Source: RBG-16-64-13 sp963803925
GTDB taxonomy: Bacteria; Actinomycetota; Thermoleophilia; RBG-16-64-13
Assembly (NCBI GenBank): GCA_963803925.1
Contig: CAWDOM010000008.1
Coordinates: forward strand, 1 to 64,000
Reading direction: 5' to 3'
Length of the DNA stretch: 64,000 nt
Shown here: positions 7,804 to 16,429 of the stretch, piece after piece
Numbering within the stretch: position 1 is the stretch's first letter
Layout of the letters: every line of letters starts with the position of its first letter
Notes under the pieces: model-generated
Told to the model about the DNA's origin: nothing
The model's input: the letters and a program-made list of their open reading frames with translations, nothing else
The model's database searches: none
Program-made: the position numbers and the translations under genes

Positions 7804-8628
7804 ATGGCGAGAACGGGGGGTAGGCAGAGGTCATCGGGGGCGGCTAGGGTCGAGGAGGAGAGTGAGTTGTACGTGCGCGCTCTCGCCAGGGGCCTGAGCG
7901 TACTCGCGCTCTTCGACATCGAGCACCCGGAGTGGGGGCTCAACGAGATATGCGAGCAGACCAGCATCTCGAAGACCACCGCGTACAGAATGCTGCGCAC
8001 GCTCGAGGCCAAGGATTTCCTCGCCTACGACGCGGTCACTGAGAAGTATCACCTGGGCAGGGCGACAATCCCGATGGCGTACCTCTCGCTTTCATACGTG
8101 GGGTTCGTGCGAACGGCGCGCCCGTTTCTCGAAGAACTCGCCGAGATCACCGGCGAGACGGTGGAGCTTTCGGTGGCGGGACCAGCCGGATCGATCGTGG
8201 TCGATCAGGTCGCCACCAAATACCCGTTCCGTTTGAACCTGCCCACGGGCCGTACGTCGAACAACCTTGCGCAATCGGCCTGGCGGCTACTCGTCGCCCA
8301 CATGCCTTCGGCCGAGCGGGAGAAGTTCCTCAATCCCCCACGGTTTCACTCGCTCTTGGGTAGCGACATCGACCGGGATGAAATGGTGCGCAGACTCGAA
8401 GTCGACCGGGCCGAGGGTCTTTCGCTCGACCTCGAGGAACTCGACCGGGGGGTGAGCGCGGTGTCTACGCCCGTGCTCGAACGAGACGGCACTCTCAAGG
8501 CCGCTCTTACCATCGTGGCTCCCGCCGAACGCTTCCAAGGACAAGACCTGAACAAGCACATCGAGGCTCTAAAGAGCGTCGCCGCCAAGATGGGCAAATC
8601 ATTGAGCGGCCAACCGATCACCGATTGA
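7804..8628 (+). CDS. IclR-family transcriptional regulator
   Basis: The product has 274 residues from the ATG at 7804, chosen for the GAAAGGG ribosome site seven bases upstream; an in-frame start at 7747 lacks one. The N-terminal winged helix-turn-helix reads YVRALARGLSVLALF, then LNEICEQTSISKTTAYRML (about residues 22-70). The effector-binding domain follows (FLEELAEITGETVELSV, DQVATKYPFRLNLPTGR). IclR proteins bind short palindromes as dimers or tetramers, and paired 17-bp palindromes are found in its own promoter and in that of the following transhydroxylase gene. It is therefore the likely local sensor for a polyphenol or intermediate. The effector and the sign of regulation cannot be read from sequence. 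Confidence 0.92.
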   Translation: MARTGGRQRSSGAARVEEESELYVRALARGLSVLALFDIEHPEWGLNEICEQTSISKTTAYRMLRTLEAKDFLAYDAVTEKYHLGRATIPMAYLSLSYVGFVRTARPFLEELAEITGETVELSVAGPAGSIVVDQVATKYPFRLNLPTGRTSNNLAQSAWRLLVAHMPSAEREKFLNPPRFHSLLGSDIDRDEMVRRLEVDRAEGLSLDLEELDRGVSAVSTPVLERDGTLKAALTIVAPAERFQGQDLNKHIEALKSVAAKMGKSLSGQPITD

Positions 8629-8660
8629 CGAAGCCGCCAACGAATGTCATAGTTGCGACA

Positions 8661-8698
8661 TCGCACTTGAACGGAATAGATATTCCGCCTGACGGAAT
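8661..8698. promoter_or_regulatory. Tandem IclR operator candidate upstream of the transhydroxylase
   Basis: ATTCCGCCTGACGGAAT (8682-8698) is a perfect six-base inverted repeat around CCTGA. A half-conserved partner, TCGCACTTGAACGGAAT, starts 21 bp upstream at 8661. The element matches the pair in the iclR promoter and lies 25 bp before the transhydroxylase ATG, a position suited to repression. Confidence 0.7.
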
Positions 8699-8722
8699 GA
8701 CCTAGTATTCGAAGGAGGTAGG

Positions 8723-11344
8723 ATGGCAGAAGACCGAGCCCCGAACGGCAAGTCGGGCGAAAAGACGCTGGTGCGCGACATCAGCTTCTGCGGAGTGCCC
8801 GAGAATGGTTCGAACGCGTCGGCGGTCGACGTCAAGGATGGAAAGATCATCCGTATACGTCCGATGCACTACGACTGGAAGTACGATCCCGAGAAGGACA
8901 TGAATCCCTGGAAGATGGTAGTCAGGGGCAGCACCTTCGAACCGAGCATGAAGACGCTTCTGCCTCCGTACTCTATCGCCTACAAGAAGCGGGTCTATTC
9001 GCCGGCCCGAATCCGCTACCCGATGAAAAGGGTCGATTGGGATCCCAGCGGGGCCCCCGGCTCCACCGGACCCGGTGGGCGCAACACGCAGAACCGTGGC
9101 AAGAGCAAGTACGTGCGCATCTCGTGGGACGAGGCGCTCGACACCATAGTCAGCGAGATGAACCGTCTCAAGGCGCTCTACGGCGCGACCTGCCTGCTGT
9201 ACCAGTGCGATCAGCACGGCGAGAACAAGGTCGTGCAGGCCTGCCATGGCGCCGGCCGCAAGCTGCTGCCTCTCTGGGGCGGCTACACGCTCCAGATTCG
9301 TCAGCCCGACAGCTGGGAAGGCTGGTGGTGGGGCAGCAAGCACTTCTGGGGCTGCGAACCGGTGGGGCAGGGCAAGCAGAGCAACCTGCTCTACGACGTG
9401 GCCAAGAACTGTGAACTGCTGCTCTTCTGGGGCTGCGACCAGGAGACCACCCCGTGGGGTTGGCAGGGTCAGCTCCCGAGCCGCCTCTCCTACTGGTATA
9501 CCGAGCTGGGCATCAAGCAGATCTACGTGTGCCCCGACCTCAACTACGCGGCCGCCGTACACGCCGACCGGTGGATCCCGGTGCTGCCGAACACCGACGC
9601 GGCTCTGTACCTTGCCATCACCTACTGGTGGTTCAAGAACGGCACTTACGACAAGGAATACCTGAAGTCCCACGCGGTCGGTGTCGAGGCCTACGAGGCC
9701 TACGTCATGGGCGACGAAGACGGTGTCGCCAAGACTCCGGAGTGGGCCGCTCCGCTTTGCGGCGTCTCGGCCCGCGTCATCAAGTCCTTGGCCGAGGAGT
9801 GGGCGTCGAAGCGCACGAGCGTGGTCATCGGCAACGGCGGTCCCGGCATCCGCGGCCCGTACGCGACCGAGCCCGCCCGCCTGCAGAACATCTGCTTGGC
9901 CATGCAGGGTCTCGGCAAGCCGGGTATCAACCAGGTGAAGATGATCGAGTGGGGTCTGTTCGACTTCCCCGATCAGTACGCGCAGCCGAAGCCGTTCCGG
10001 GTGCCCAACCTGCGCACGGCCTATACCGGCGGCCACCCGTCGGACCTCAACGACCCGTCACTGCCCAAGACCTTCGTGCCCAAGGCCATCCTCGAGGGCC
10101 AGTGCGACTGGTGGGGCTGCGAGTCTGAGACGGCTCCGCGTGAAGACCAGTTCGTCCACAGGTTCTATCCCGCCGAGGGATGCTCGAGAATCCACGCGGT
10201 TTGGACCGACTCCCCGTCGTGGATCACCTGTTGGAACTCCGGCAACGACTACGTCCGCGCCATGCAGCATCCCGACATCGAGTTCATGTGGGCCCAGCAT
10301 CCGTGGCTCGAGAACGACGCGCTGCTCGCCGACATCATCCTGCCGGTGAACACCAAGCTTGAAGAGGACGACATCGCCGCCGATATCTTCAGCGGCCAGT
10401 ACAACCTGCTCTTCCCCGAGCACAAGTGCATCGAACCGCTGGGCGAATCGTTCAGCGACTACGAGATCGTCTGCATGCTGGCCGACAAGCTGGGCCTCCT
10501 CGAGGAGTACACCGGCGGCAAGAGCATCCCCGATCTCATCAAGTACGGCTACGATACCTCCCGCTGCACGGACCTCATCAGCTGGGAAGACCTGAACGAG
10601 AAGGGCTACTTGGTCATCCCCACCGCCGACAACTGGGAGAACGAGCCGGCCGGTTTCCAGAGGTTCTACGAAGATCCGAAGGCCAACCCGCTGACCACTC
10701 CTACCGGCCTGTTGGAGTTCGAGTCCACCGGTCTCAAGGAGAATTTCCCCAACGACCTGGAGCGCCCGCCCGTTCCCAAGTGGGTTGCGCAGGGCATCAG
10801 CCACGAAGAGACGCTTGGCACCAAGCGGGCGGAGAAGTACACCATGCTGGTGTGCTCGAACCACCCGCGCTGGAGTGTCCATTCGCAGCACGAGGACATC
10901 ACCTGGCTGCGTGAGATCGAGACCTGCAAGATCACCGGACCCGACGGGTACCAGTACCATCCGATCTGGCTGAACCCGTCCGACTGCGAATCGCGCGGCA
11001 TCAAGCACGGCGACGTCGTCTCTATCTTCAATGAGCGCGGCACCGTGCTCGGCGGCGCGTACGTCACCGAGCGCATCATGCCGGGCGTCATCTACATGGA
11101 CCACGGCGCCAAGTGGGATCCGATCGAACCGGGTGTCATCGACCGCGGAGGCGCCATCAACACCATCGTCCCGGCGAAGACCACGTCGAAGAACGCCGTT
11201 GGTCACGCGGTCAGCGGCTTCCTCGCCGAAGTCGAGAAGACCGATCTCGACGCACTCAAGCGCAAGTATCCTGAAGCCTTCGAACGGCCCTTCCATCCCT
11301 GCGCGGGTCCGGGTCTAGAGGCCTGCATCTTGGGGGAGGCTTAA
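8723..11344 (+). CDS. Pyrogallol-phloroglucinol transhydroxylase-like molybdoenzyme, large subunit
   Basis: The 873-residue protein belongs to the DMSO-reductase family of bis-molybdopterin-guanine-dinucleotide enzymes. There is no Tat signal and no N-terminal CxxCxxxC Fe-S motif, both consistent with the cytoplasmic transhydroxylase large subunit (875 residues in Pelobacter acidigallici) and unlike most family members. H165 in CDQHGE and D196-S197 in QPDSWEG are spaced almost as the catalytic His, Asp and molybdenum-ligand Ser of that enzyme. The final gene of this unit encodes the matching small subunit immediately after the stop. The known enzyme transfers a hydroxyl group from tetrahydroxybenzene to pyrogallol, giving phloroglucinol. 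Alternative: a resorcinol or other phenol hydroxylase of the same branch. AAGGAGGTAGG precedes the ATG. Confidence 0.82.
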   Translation: MAEDRAPNGKSGEKTLVRDISFCGVPENGSNASAVDVKDGKIIRIRPMHYDWKYDPEKDMNPWKMVVRGSTFEPSMKTLLPPYSIAYKKRVYSPARIRYPMKRVDWDPSGAPGSTGPGGRNTQNRGKSKYVRISWDEALDTIVSEMNRLKALYGATCLLYQCDQHGENKVVQACHGAGRKLLPLWGGYTLQIRQPDSWEGWWWGSKHFWGCEPVGQGKQSNLLYDVAKNCELLLFWGCDQETTPWGWQGQLPSRLSYWYTELGIKQIYVCPDLNYAAAVHADRWIPVLPNTDAALYLAITYWWFKNGTYDKEYLKSHAVGVEAYEAYVMGDEDGVAKTPEWAAPLCGVSARVIKSLAEEWASKRTSVVIGNGGPGIRGPYATEPARLQNICLAMQGLGKPGINQVKMIEWGLFDFPDQYAQPKPFRVPNLRTAYTGGHPSDLNDPSLPKTFVPKAILEGQCDWWGCESETAPREDQFVHRFYPAEGCSRIHAVWTDSPSWITCWNSGNDYVRAMQHPDIEFMWAQHPWLENDALLADIILPVNTKLEEDDIAADIFSGQYNLLFPEHKCIEPLGESFSDYEIVCMLADKLGLLEEYTGGKSIPDLIKYGYDTSRCTDLISWEDLNEKGYLVIPTADNWENEPAGFQRFYEDPKANPLTTPTGLLEFESTGLKENFPNDLERPPVPKWVAQGISHEETLGTKRAEKYTMLVCSNHPRWSVHSQHEDITWLREIETCKITGPDGYQYHPIWLNPSDCESRGIKHGDVVSIFNERGTVLGGAYVTERIMPGVIYMDHGAKWDPIEPGVIDRGGAINTIVPAKTTSKNAVGHAVSGFLAEVEKTDLDALKRKYPEAFERPFHPCAGPGLEACILGEA

Positions 11345-12175
11345 ATGGGCAAGGTACTCGTCATCGACTACGACATCTGCAACGGCTGCTACAACTGCCA
11401 GGTCGCCTGTAAGGACGAGCATGTGGCGAACGACTGGAGTCCGATCGCCAAGCCGCAGCCCGACACAGGCCAGTTCTGGAACAAGGTGTACGACAACGTG
11501 CGCGGCCAGGTGCCCAAGGTGAAGATCACCTATGAGCACAGCATCTGCCAGCACTGCGACGACGCGCCGTGCATCGCGGCCTGCAACGCTCACGCGATCT
11601 ACAAGCGCGATGACGGCATCGTCATCATCGATCCCGACAAGTGCCGCGGCAACCAGATGTGCCTGGCGGCCTGCCCCTACGAGGACGTCATCTACTTCAA
11701 CGACGCGCTCAACATCGCTCAGAAGTGCACGTTCTGCGCGCACTTGCTCGACGACGGCTGGGAAGAGCCCCGGTGTGTCGACGCGTGCCCGACCGGAGCC
11801 TTTGCCTTCGGCGACGAGGACGATCCTAAGATCAAGGCCCTCATCGCCAAGGCCCAGCCGCTCAAAGCGGCGCTCGACGTCAAGCCGAGGGTCTACTACA
11901 TCGGCCTACCCAAGAAGTTCATCGCGGGCGCGGTCTACGATCAAGAGGCCGACCTCTGCGCCGAAGGCGCCACGGTGACCGCCACCAACAACGCGACCGG
12001 CGAGAAGGCTACGGCAGTCACCGACAGCTACGGCGACTTCTGGTTCAAGAACCTGGCCGGCGGTCTGTACACGCTGCTGATCGAGAAGGCGGGCTATCTG
12101 CCGCAGAAGCTGGGCCCGGTGGACGTCACAAAGAAAGACCTGAATGTCGGCGACGTCGCCATTTGGAAGGCGTAG
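11345..12175 (+). CDS. Transhydroxylase-like small subunit (ferredoxin plus C-terminal beta-barrel)
   Basis: The ATG directly follows the large-subunit stop. The 276-residue product has four ferredoxin-like cysteine motifs: C12, C15, C18, C22; C68, C71, C76, C80; C100, C106, C110; and C128, C131, C144, C148. The third lacks one cysteine, so three intact [4Fe-4S] clusters are expected, as in the Pelobacter transhydroxylase small subunit. Residues 195-276 form a carboxypeptidase-regulatory-like beta domain (TVTATNNATGE, DSYGDFWFKNL). Size (about 275 residues), cluster count and this extra C-terminal barrel together are distinctive of transhydroxylase and argue against an ordinary DMSO-reductase electron-transfer subunit. 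Confidence 0.85.
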   Translation: MGKVLVIDYDICNGCYNCQVACKDEHVANDWSPIAKPQPDTGQFWNKVYDNVRGQVPKVKITYEHSICQHCDDAPCIAACNAHAIYKRDDGIVIIDPDKCRGNQMCLAACPYEDVIYFNDALNIAQKCTFCAHLLDDGWEEPRCVDACPTGAFAFGDEDDPKIKALIAKAQPLKAALDVKPRVYYIGLPKKFIAGAVYDQEADLCAEGATVTATNNATGEKATAVTDSYGDFWFKNLAGGLYTLLIEKAGYLPQKLGPVDVTKKDLNVGDVAIWKA

Positions 12176-12215
12176 CGGAATCCCGACCTGATCTCGAGAC
12201 AAGAACGCGGAGTGT

Positions 12216-12250
12216 CCGGTGCTCGCGCTCCTTTGGAGCGCGAGCACCGG
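12216..12250 (+). terminator. Perfect 16-bp hairpin after the transhydroxylase genes
   Basis: CCGGTGCTCGCGCTCC (12216-12231) pairs perfectly with GGAGCGCGAGCACCGG (12235-12250) over a TTT loop. There is no T-run, so it could limit read-through or protect the 3' end of the transhydroxylase message. Confidence 0.6.
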
Positions 12251-12268
12251 CGTCCGAAGTGAGGAGCC

Positions 12269-13066
12269 ATGATGCGGTTCATCGACGCGCACCTGCATTC
12301 AGACATGATCGAGGACATCCAGTTGCAGAAACTGGTCATGATGGGCATGGAAGCCGCCATCGTGCCCAGTCCTCACATGTTCCTGGGCAGCCACAGTCTC
12401 GACAGCGTACTTCGAATCTGGGAGCGCTTCGTCACGCTGGAGGTCTCCACGGCAAAGACTCTCGGGTATGAGAGTTTCGCGTCGATATCGGTGCCGTTTG
12501 TGGGCGTAGGCCAGGCGGACACCGAGAAGGCCCTGGCGAGACTGCCCGAGTATCTCGACCATGCCCGGGTGGTCGCCATGGGGGAGATCGGTCTCGACAC
12601 GGGTACCGACTACGAGGTCGACCTGTTTCGTGAGCATCTCCGCATCGCCAAGGCGCGCGACCTGCCGGTGATTCTCCATACCCCGATTCGGTTGGCGCCC
12701 CAGGGGGCGACCGTGCTTCCCCGCATCGTGGAGGTCATCGAGGAAGAGGGCTATCCGCTCGAACGGTGCGTCTTCGATCACGCGGGCGAGGCTACTCTCG
12801 ACTATCGCATGAGCACCGGGGGCATGGCGGGTCTTTCGGTGTGCTGGGACAAGATGCCGCCCGAGGCGGCCGCCCGCTATGTGATTGACAATCCCGCCAG
12901 GCGGGACAGGATCATCATCAACTCAGAGTTGGGTGGCGAAGGCAATGACTACTTCATGGTCCCACGTGTCATTCTGGCCATGAAGTTGTTCGGGTTGGAC
13001 AAGGCCGCCATCGACAGGGTTTGCTACGCGAACCCCAAGGAGTTCTTCGGGCTCCCTGTGGAGTAG
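12269..13066 (+). CDS. TatD-like metal-dependent hydrolase
   Basis: The 265-residue product is an amidohydrolase-superfamily TIM barrel: DAHLHSD (H8, H10) for the first metal site, GEIGLDTG, ILHTP, and FDHAGEAT supplying later ligands, ending with CYANPKEFFGL. It resembles TatD-type metal hydrolases more than decarboxylating amidohydrolases. Its position directly after the transhydroxylase suggests a role in the same pathway, for example hydrolysis of an ester, depside or ring-derived intermediate, but the sequence does not show which. Two adjacent ATG codons (12269 and 12272) follow GAGGAGCC. Superfamily is secure; reaction unknown. Confidence 0.7.
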   Translation: MMRFIDAHLHSDMIEDIQLQKLVMMGMEAAIVPSPHMFLGSHSLDSVLRIWERFVTLEVSTAKTLGYESFASISVPFVGVGQADTEKALARLPEYLDHARVVAMGEIGLDTGTDYEVDLFREHLRIAKARDLPVILHTPIRLAPQGATVLPRIVEVIEEEGYPLERCVFDHAGEATLDYRMSTGGMAGLSVCWDKMPPEAAARYVIDNPARRDRIIINSELGGEGNDYFMVPRVILAMKLFGLDKAAIDRVCYANPKEFFGLPVE

Positions 13067-13366
13067 CGGAGCGGCGCCACATGGGCTATGCACAGACGTA
13101 CCGAGAGTCCAGCGACGCGACGTTCTGTTAGTATGCAAAGCGTCCAACTGCGCAATCCACTCGCCGTGGGAGAGCGGAAACGGACAACTCGCCGGAGGAG
13201 GTGTTACGAGGTTCTTTGAGACTTTGACCAAGTGGCGAGCGAGGTGGCCGAGCACCACCAACCGGGAGTTACGAGCGGGGGCCCGGTGGTGACTGCGGCT
13301 CGGACACCACCGATCGAACCCAAGGACGGGCTTGATCGACGTGTACCATCGAGTGATAGGAGCATC
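13067..13366. other. Intergenic region upstream of the ABC importer
   Basis: No gene, tRNA or clear terminator is visible. A comparatively AT-rich stretch (about 13120-13140, TTCTGTTAGTATGCAAAG) could hold the importer promoter. No copy of the 17-bp ATTCCG...CGGAAT element is present. Confidence 0.4.
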
Positions 13367-14848
13367 ATGGCGGACACGGACAGGACCAAGAAGCAAGAGG
13401 AAAAAGGTCTGTTGGACGGCAAAGAAGTAAGCCGTCGTGACTTTTTGAAGATCGCGGGCGTCACCGGAGCGAGCATCGGCCTCGCCGGCGGCTTGGGTGG
13501 CGTTCTAGCGGCCTGTGGCGGCGAAGAGACAACCACGACCGCGCCTCCGGCCACCACCGCCACCACCGGCGGCCCGGCCACGACCGCCGCCCCGGGCGAG
13601 AGCACCACTACGGTCTCGGCCCAGGAGACTGGTCGCGAGATCAAGATCGGCTTTGTCGCTCCGCTGACAGGCGGTCTCGCCAGCTTCGGCGTTCCCGACC
13701 AGTACTGCGCTGACCGGGCTTCGCAGGCCATCGGTGACGGACTCGTGTTGGGCGACGGCAAGAAGCACCCCATCAGCGTCGTGATAAGAGACAGCCAGTC
13801 CGACAGCGCCAGGGCTGCGGCTGTGACCGGCGACCTGATCAACAACGACAAGGTCGACGTCATCGTCACCGCGTCTACTCCCGACACCGTGTGCCCGGTG
13901 GCCGACCAGGCTGAGGCTCTGGCGACCCCGTGCATCTCCAACGACTGCCCGTGGCAGGCCTACATAGCCACGCGCGCGGCCGGCGACCTCACCAAGACCT
14001 TCACCTGGACGTATCACACGTTCTGGGGTCTCGAGGACGTGCAGGCCAACTTCATGGACATGTGGAACCAGGTGCCGAACAACAAGAAGGTCGGCGCCAT
14101 GTTCCCGAACGATGCCGACGGCAACGCCTGGAAACCAGGTTGGGACGCTGTCTGGACTCCCTCCGGACTCACCCCGACCATTCCGCAGCAGTTCCAGAAC
14201 GGCACCGAAGACTTCACCACTCAGATCACGGAGTTCAAGAAGCAGGGCTGCGAGATCGGCATGGGCGTCTTCATCCCGCCGGACTTCACCAACTTCTGGA
14301 AGCAGGCCATCCAGCAGGGCTGGAAGCCGAAGTTCGGCACCTACGCCAAGGCCCTCCTTTTCCCCGAGGCGATCGAGGCGTTGGGCGATATCGGCGCGGG
14401 TCTGACCACCGAAGTCTGGTGGACACCGGCTCACCCGTTCAAGTCTTCGCTCAACGGCGAGACCTGCGCGGAGTTCGCTCAGAAGTACAGCGATGCGGGC
14501 AACGGCCGCCAGTGGACGCAGCCGCTGCTGCACTTCATCATCTTCGAGATGGCGATCGACGCTCTCAAGCGGGCGAAGAACCCCGAGGACAAGCAAGCGA
14601 TCCTCGACGCCATCAAGACCACCAACCTCGAGACCATAGGTGGTCCGATCGACTTCACCGCCCCGGTCGAGCCTGTCGGCCCGCCGTGGGCTACCGGTCC
14701 GCGCCACGTGGTCGAGAACGTCTACAAGACCCCGTTGGTCGGCGGCCAGTGGCGCAAGGGGACCAACTACCCCTTCGAGCTGACCATCTGCAGCAATGCG
14801 GCCGGTACGATGATCCCGGTGCAGGACAAGGTGCAGCCGCTCGCCTAA
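13367..14848 (+). CDS. ABC importer substrate-binding lipoprotein (Liv/Leu-Ile-Val type), Tat-exported
   Basis: The start at 13367 follows GATAGGAGC. The 493-residue product begins with a twin-arginine signal, SRRDFLKIAG (about residues 22-31), and a lipobox LAAC near residue 48, so it is probably exported folded by Tat and lipid-anchored. A Thr/Ala/Pro/Gly linker of about 35 residues (ETTTTAPPATTATTGG and onward) precedes the type I periplasmic binding fold, which starts at IKIGFVAPLTGG. The next four genes encode the ATPases and permeases of the same transporter. Liv-type systems in catabolic clusters often carry aromatic acids; here a polyphenol or aromatic carboxylate is inferred from the neighbouring degradation genes. 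Confidence 0.88.
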   Translation: MADTDRTKKQEEKGLLDGKEVSRRDFLKIAGVTGASIGLAGGLGGVLAACGGEETTTTAPPATTATTGGPATTAAPGESTTTVSAQETGREIKIGFVAPLTGGLASFGVPDQYCADRASQAIGDGLVLGDGKKHPISVVIRDSQSDSARAAAVTGDLINNDKVDVIVTASTPDTVCPVADQAEALATPCISNDCPWQAYIATRAAGDLTKTFTWTYHTFWGLEDVQANFMDMWNQVPNNKKVGAMFPNDADGNAWKPGWDAVWTPSGLTPTIPQQFQNGTEDFTTQITEFKKQGCEIGMGVFIPPDFTNFWKQAIQQGWKPKFGTYAKALLFPEAIEALGDIGAGLTTEVWWTPAHPFKSSLNGETCAEFAQKYSDAGNGRQWTQPLLHFIIFEMAIDALKRAKNPEDKQAILDAIKTTNLETIGGPIDFTAPVEPVGPPWATGPRHVVENVYKTPLVGGQWRKGTNYPFELTICSNAAGTMIPVQDKVQPLA

Positions 14849-14874
14849 GGGCTGCGTAGGTACGTGTAGTAAGT

Positions 14875-14910
14875 GCCGTCCGGCGCCCGCGCGAGTGGGC
14901 GCCGGACGGC
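14875..14910 (+). terminator. 14-bp hairpin after the binding-protein gene
   Basis: GCCGTCCGGCGCCC (14875-14888) pairs with GGGCGCCGGACGGC (14897-14910) around an 8-base loop. Hairpins after binding-protein genes commonly raise their expression relative to the membrane genes by shielding the upstream message. Confidence 0.6.
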
Positions 14911-15006
14911 ATGAACCCTGATCGCGCGACTCGGACGGGCGTTCCGAGTCGACGCGATCGAGCAATGCAAAGGGGGACGTGGGGTGACCCGTGGAGGTAG
15001 ATGCAC

Positions 15007-15732
15007 ATGACAAAAGCTCTCGAGACCGTGGGCCTGCGAAAGTCGTTCGGGGGTGTCTTGGTCATCGACGATCTGAGTATCGACGTTGACACCGGCGAAG
15101 CGCTCGGTATCGTCGGCCCTAACGGAGCCGGCAAGACTACGTGGTTCAACCTGATCAGCGGGGCGGTACACGCCGATGCCGGCAAGGTGATCTTCCAGGG
15201 TAGGGACATCACGGCGCTGTCGAGGCACGACCGCTGCAGAGAAGGCATCGGCCGCACTTTCCAGATCCCTAAGCCCTTCTCGGGCATGACCGTGTTCGAG
15301 AATCTCCTGGTCGGCGCCACGCATGGCCGGCGCATGGCCGAGCGGGCCTCTTACAACCGCTGCATGGAGGTTCTGGAGATCACGGGCTCCACAACAAGGT
15401 CAACGTCGCTCGCCGGTTCGCTCACCCTTCTCGACCGCAAGCGGCTCGAGTTGGCTCGTGCCCTCGCCACCGACCCAACCCTGCTTCTTCTCGATGAGAT
15501 CGCGGGCGGTCTCACTCAGGCCGAAGTGGAGGAGTTGATCGACGAGATCAAGAAGCTCAGGCAGACCGGCGTCACTATCGTTTGGATCGAGCACATCGTG
15601 CACGCGCTTCTCGCGGTAGTCGATCGCATAGCGGTCATCCAGTTCGGCAGCAAGCTGTGCGAGGGCGATCCGCACGAAGTCATGAACAGCGCGGAGGTCC
15701 AGGCCTGCTACATGGGAGGGACGCCGGCATGA
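15007..15732 (+). CDS. livG: ABC importer ATPase, LivG type
   Basis: The product has about 241 residues. Walker A is GPNGAGKT, Walker B is LLLLDEIAGGL, and the LivG-specific insertion region EGIGRTFQIPKPFSGMTV is present; the signature loop is degenerate (LTLLDRKRLELARAL), as in other LivG proteins. The ATG at 15007 is preferred over 15001 because GGAGG lies nine rather than three bases away. It follows the binding-protein gene and overlaps the next ATPase by four bases, so the two are co-translated. It powers transport at the inner face of the membrane. Confidence 0.9.
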   Translation: MTKALETVGLRKSFGGVLVIDDLSIDVDTGEALGIVGPNGAGKTTWFNLISGAVHADAGKVIFQGRDITALSRHDRCREGIGRTFQIPKPFSGMTVFENLLVGATHGRRMAERASYNRCMEVLEITGSTTRSTSLAGSLTLLDRKRLELARALATDPTLLLLDEIAGGLTQAEVEELIDEIKKLRQTGVTIVWIEHIVHALLAVVDRIAVIQFGSKLCEGDPHEVMNSAEVQACYMGGTPA

Positions 15733-16427
15733 GTCTGCTCGAGATCGAGAACGCAAGTGTCTACTACGAGGATTTCCAGGCCCTCTACGATCTCAATATC
15801 AGCATCGATGAAGGCGAGATCTTCGCCTGTATCGGCGCCAACGGCGCGGGCAAGAGCACGATGCTGAGGACCGTGGCCGGGGTGTTGAGACCTCGCCAGG
15901 GCCGCATCCTTTTCGACGGGCAGCCGATCGACCATCTGCCCCCTTACAAGAGGGTGGAGCTGGGCATCTCCTCGGTTCCCGAAGGGCGCCGGGTGTTCCC
16001 GAGCCTTACGGTGCACGAAAACCTGCTGATCGGGGCCTACCGTAACCGCAAAGGCTCCTGGACGACCGACGCCGTCTACGAACTCTTTCCGCTGCTCGTG
16101 CCCTTGCGTAAGCGCCAGGCCTCCGGCCTGTCGGGCGGGGAGCAGCAGGCGTTGGCTATCGGACGGGCTCTCATGGCCAACCCGCGGCTCATCCTCATGG
16201 ACGAAGTCTCACTGGGCCTGGCCCCAGTTGTCATCAAGCGCATCTACGAGGCGTTCCCCGCGTTGCTCGACAGCGGCTGCACGATCCTCGTAGTCGAGCA
16301 GGACGTTCAGCACGTGCTGACCGTAGCCGGCCACGTGGCCTGTTTCCTCGAGGGCAGGATCGCCCTCCAGGGCAAGCCCGCTGAGCTGACCAGCGATCAA
16401 ATAACCGCGGCCTACTTCGGGGTGTAG
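15729..16427 (+). CDS. livF: ABC importer ATPase, LivF type
   Basis: The 232-residue protein shows Walker A GANGAGKS, the LivF signature SSVPEGRRVFPSLTVHENL, the ABC signature LSGGEQQALAIGRAL, and Walker B LILMDEVSLGL. The ATG overlaps the LivG stop. It is the second nucleotide-binding subunit of the Liv-type importer; LivF and LivG form a heterodimer under the two permeases. The following permease starts three bases after the stop. Confidence 0.92.
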   Translation: MSLLEIENASVYYEDFQALYDLNISIDEGEIFACIGANGAGKSTMLRTVAGVLRPRQGRILFDGQPIDHLPPYKRVELGISSVPEGRRVFPSLTVHENLLIGAYRNRKGSWTTDAVYELFPLLVPLRKRQASGLSGGEQQALAIGRALMANPRLILMDEVSLGLAPVVIKRIYEAFPALLDSGCTILVVEQDVQHVLTVAGHVACFLEGRIALQGKPAELTSDQITAAYFGV

Positions 16428-16429
16428 TC

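Noticed and set aside
8702..11296. Two long antisense frames over the transhydroxylase large subunit
   Set aside because: The coding strand has conserved molybdoenzyme motifs and a proper ribosome site; the antisense frames have neither.
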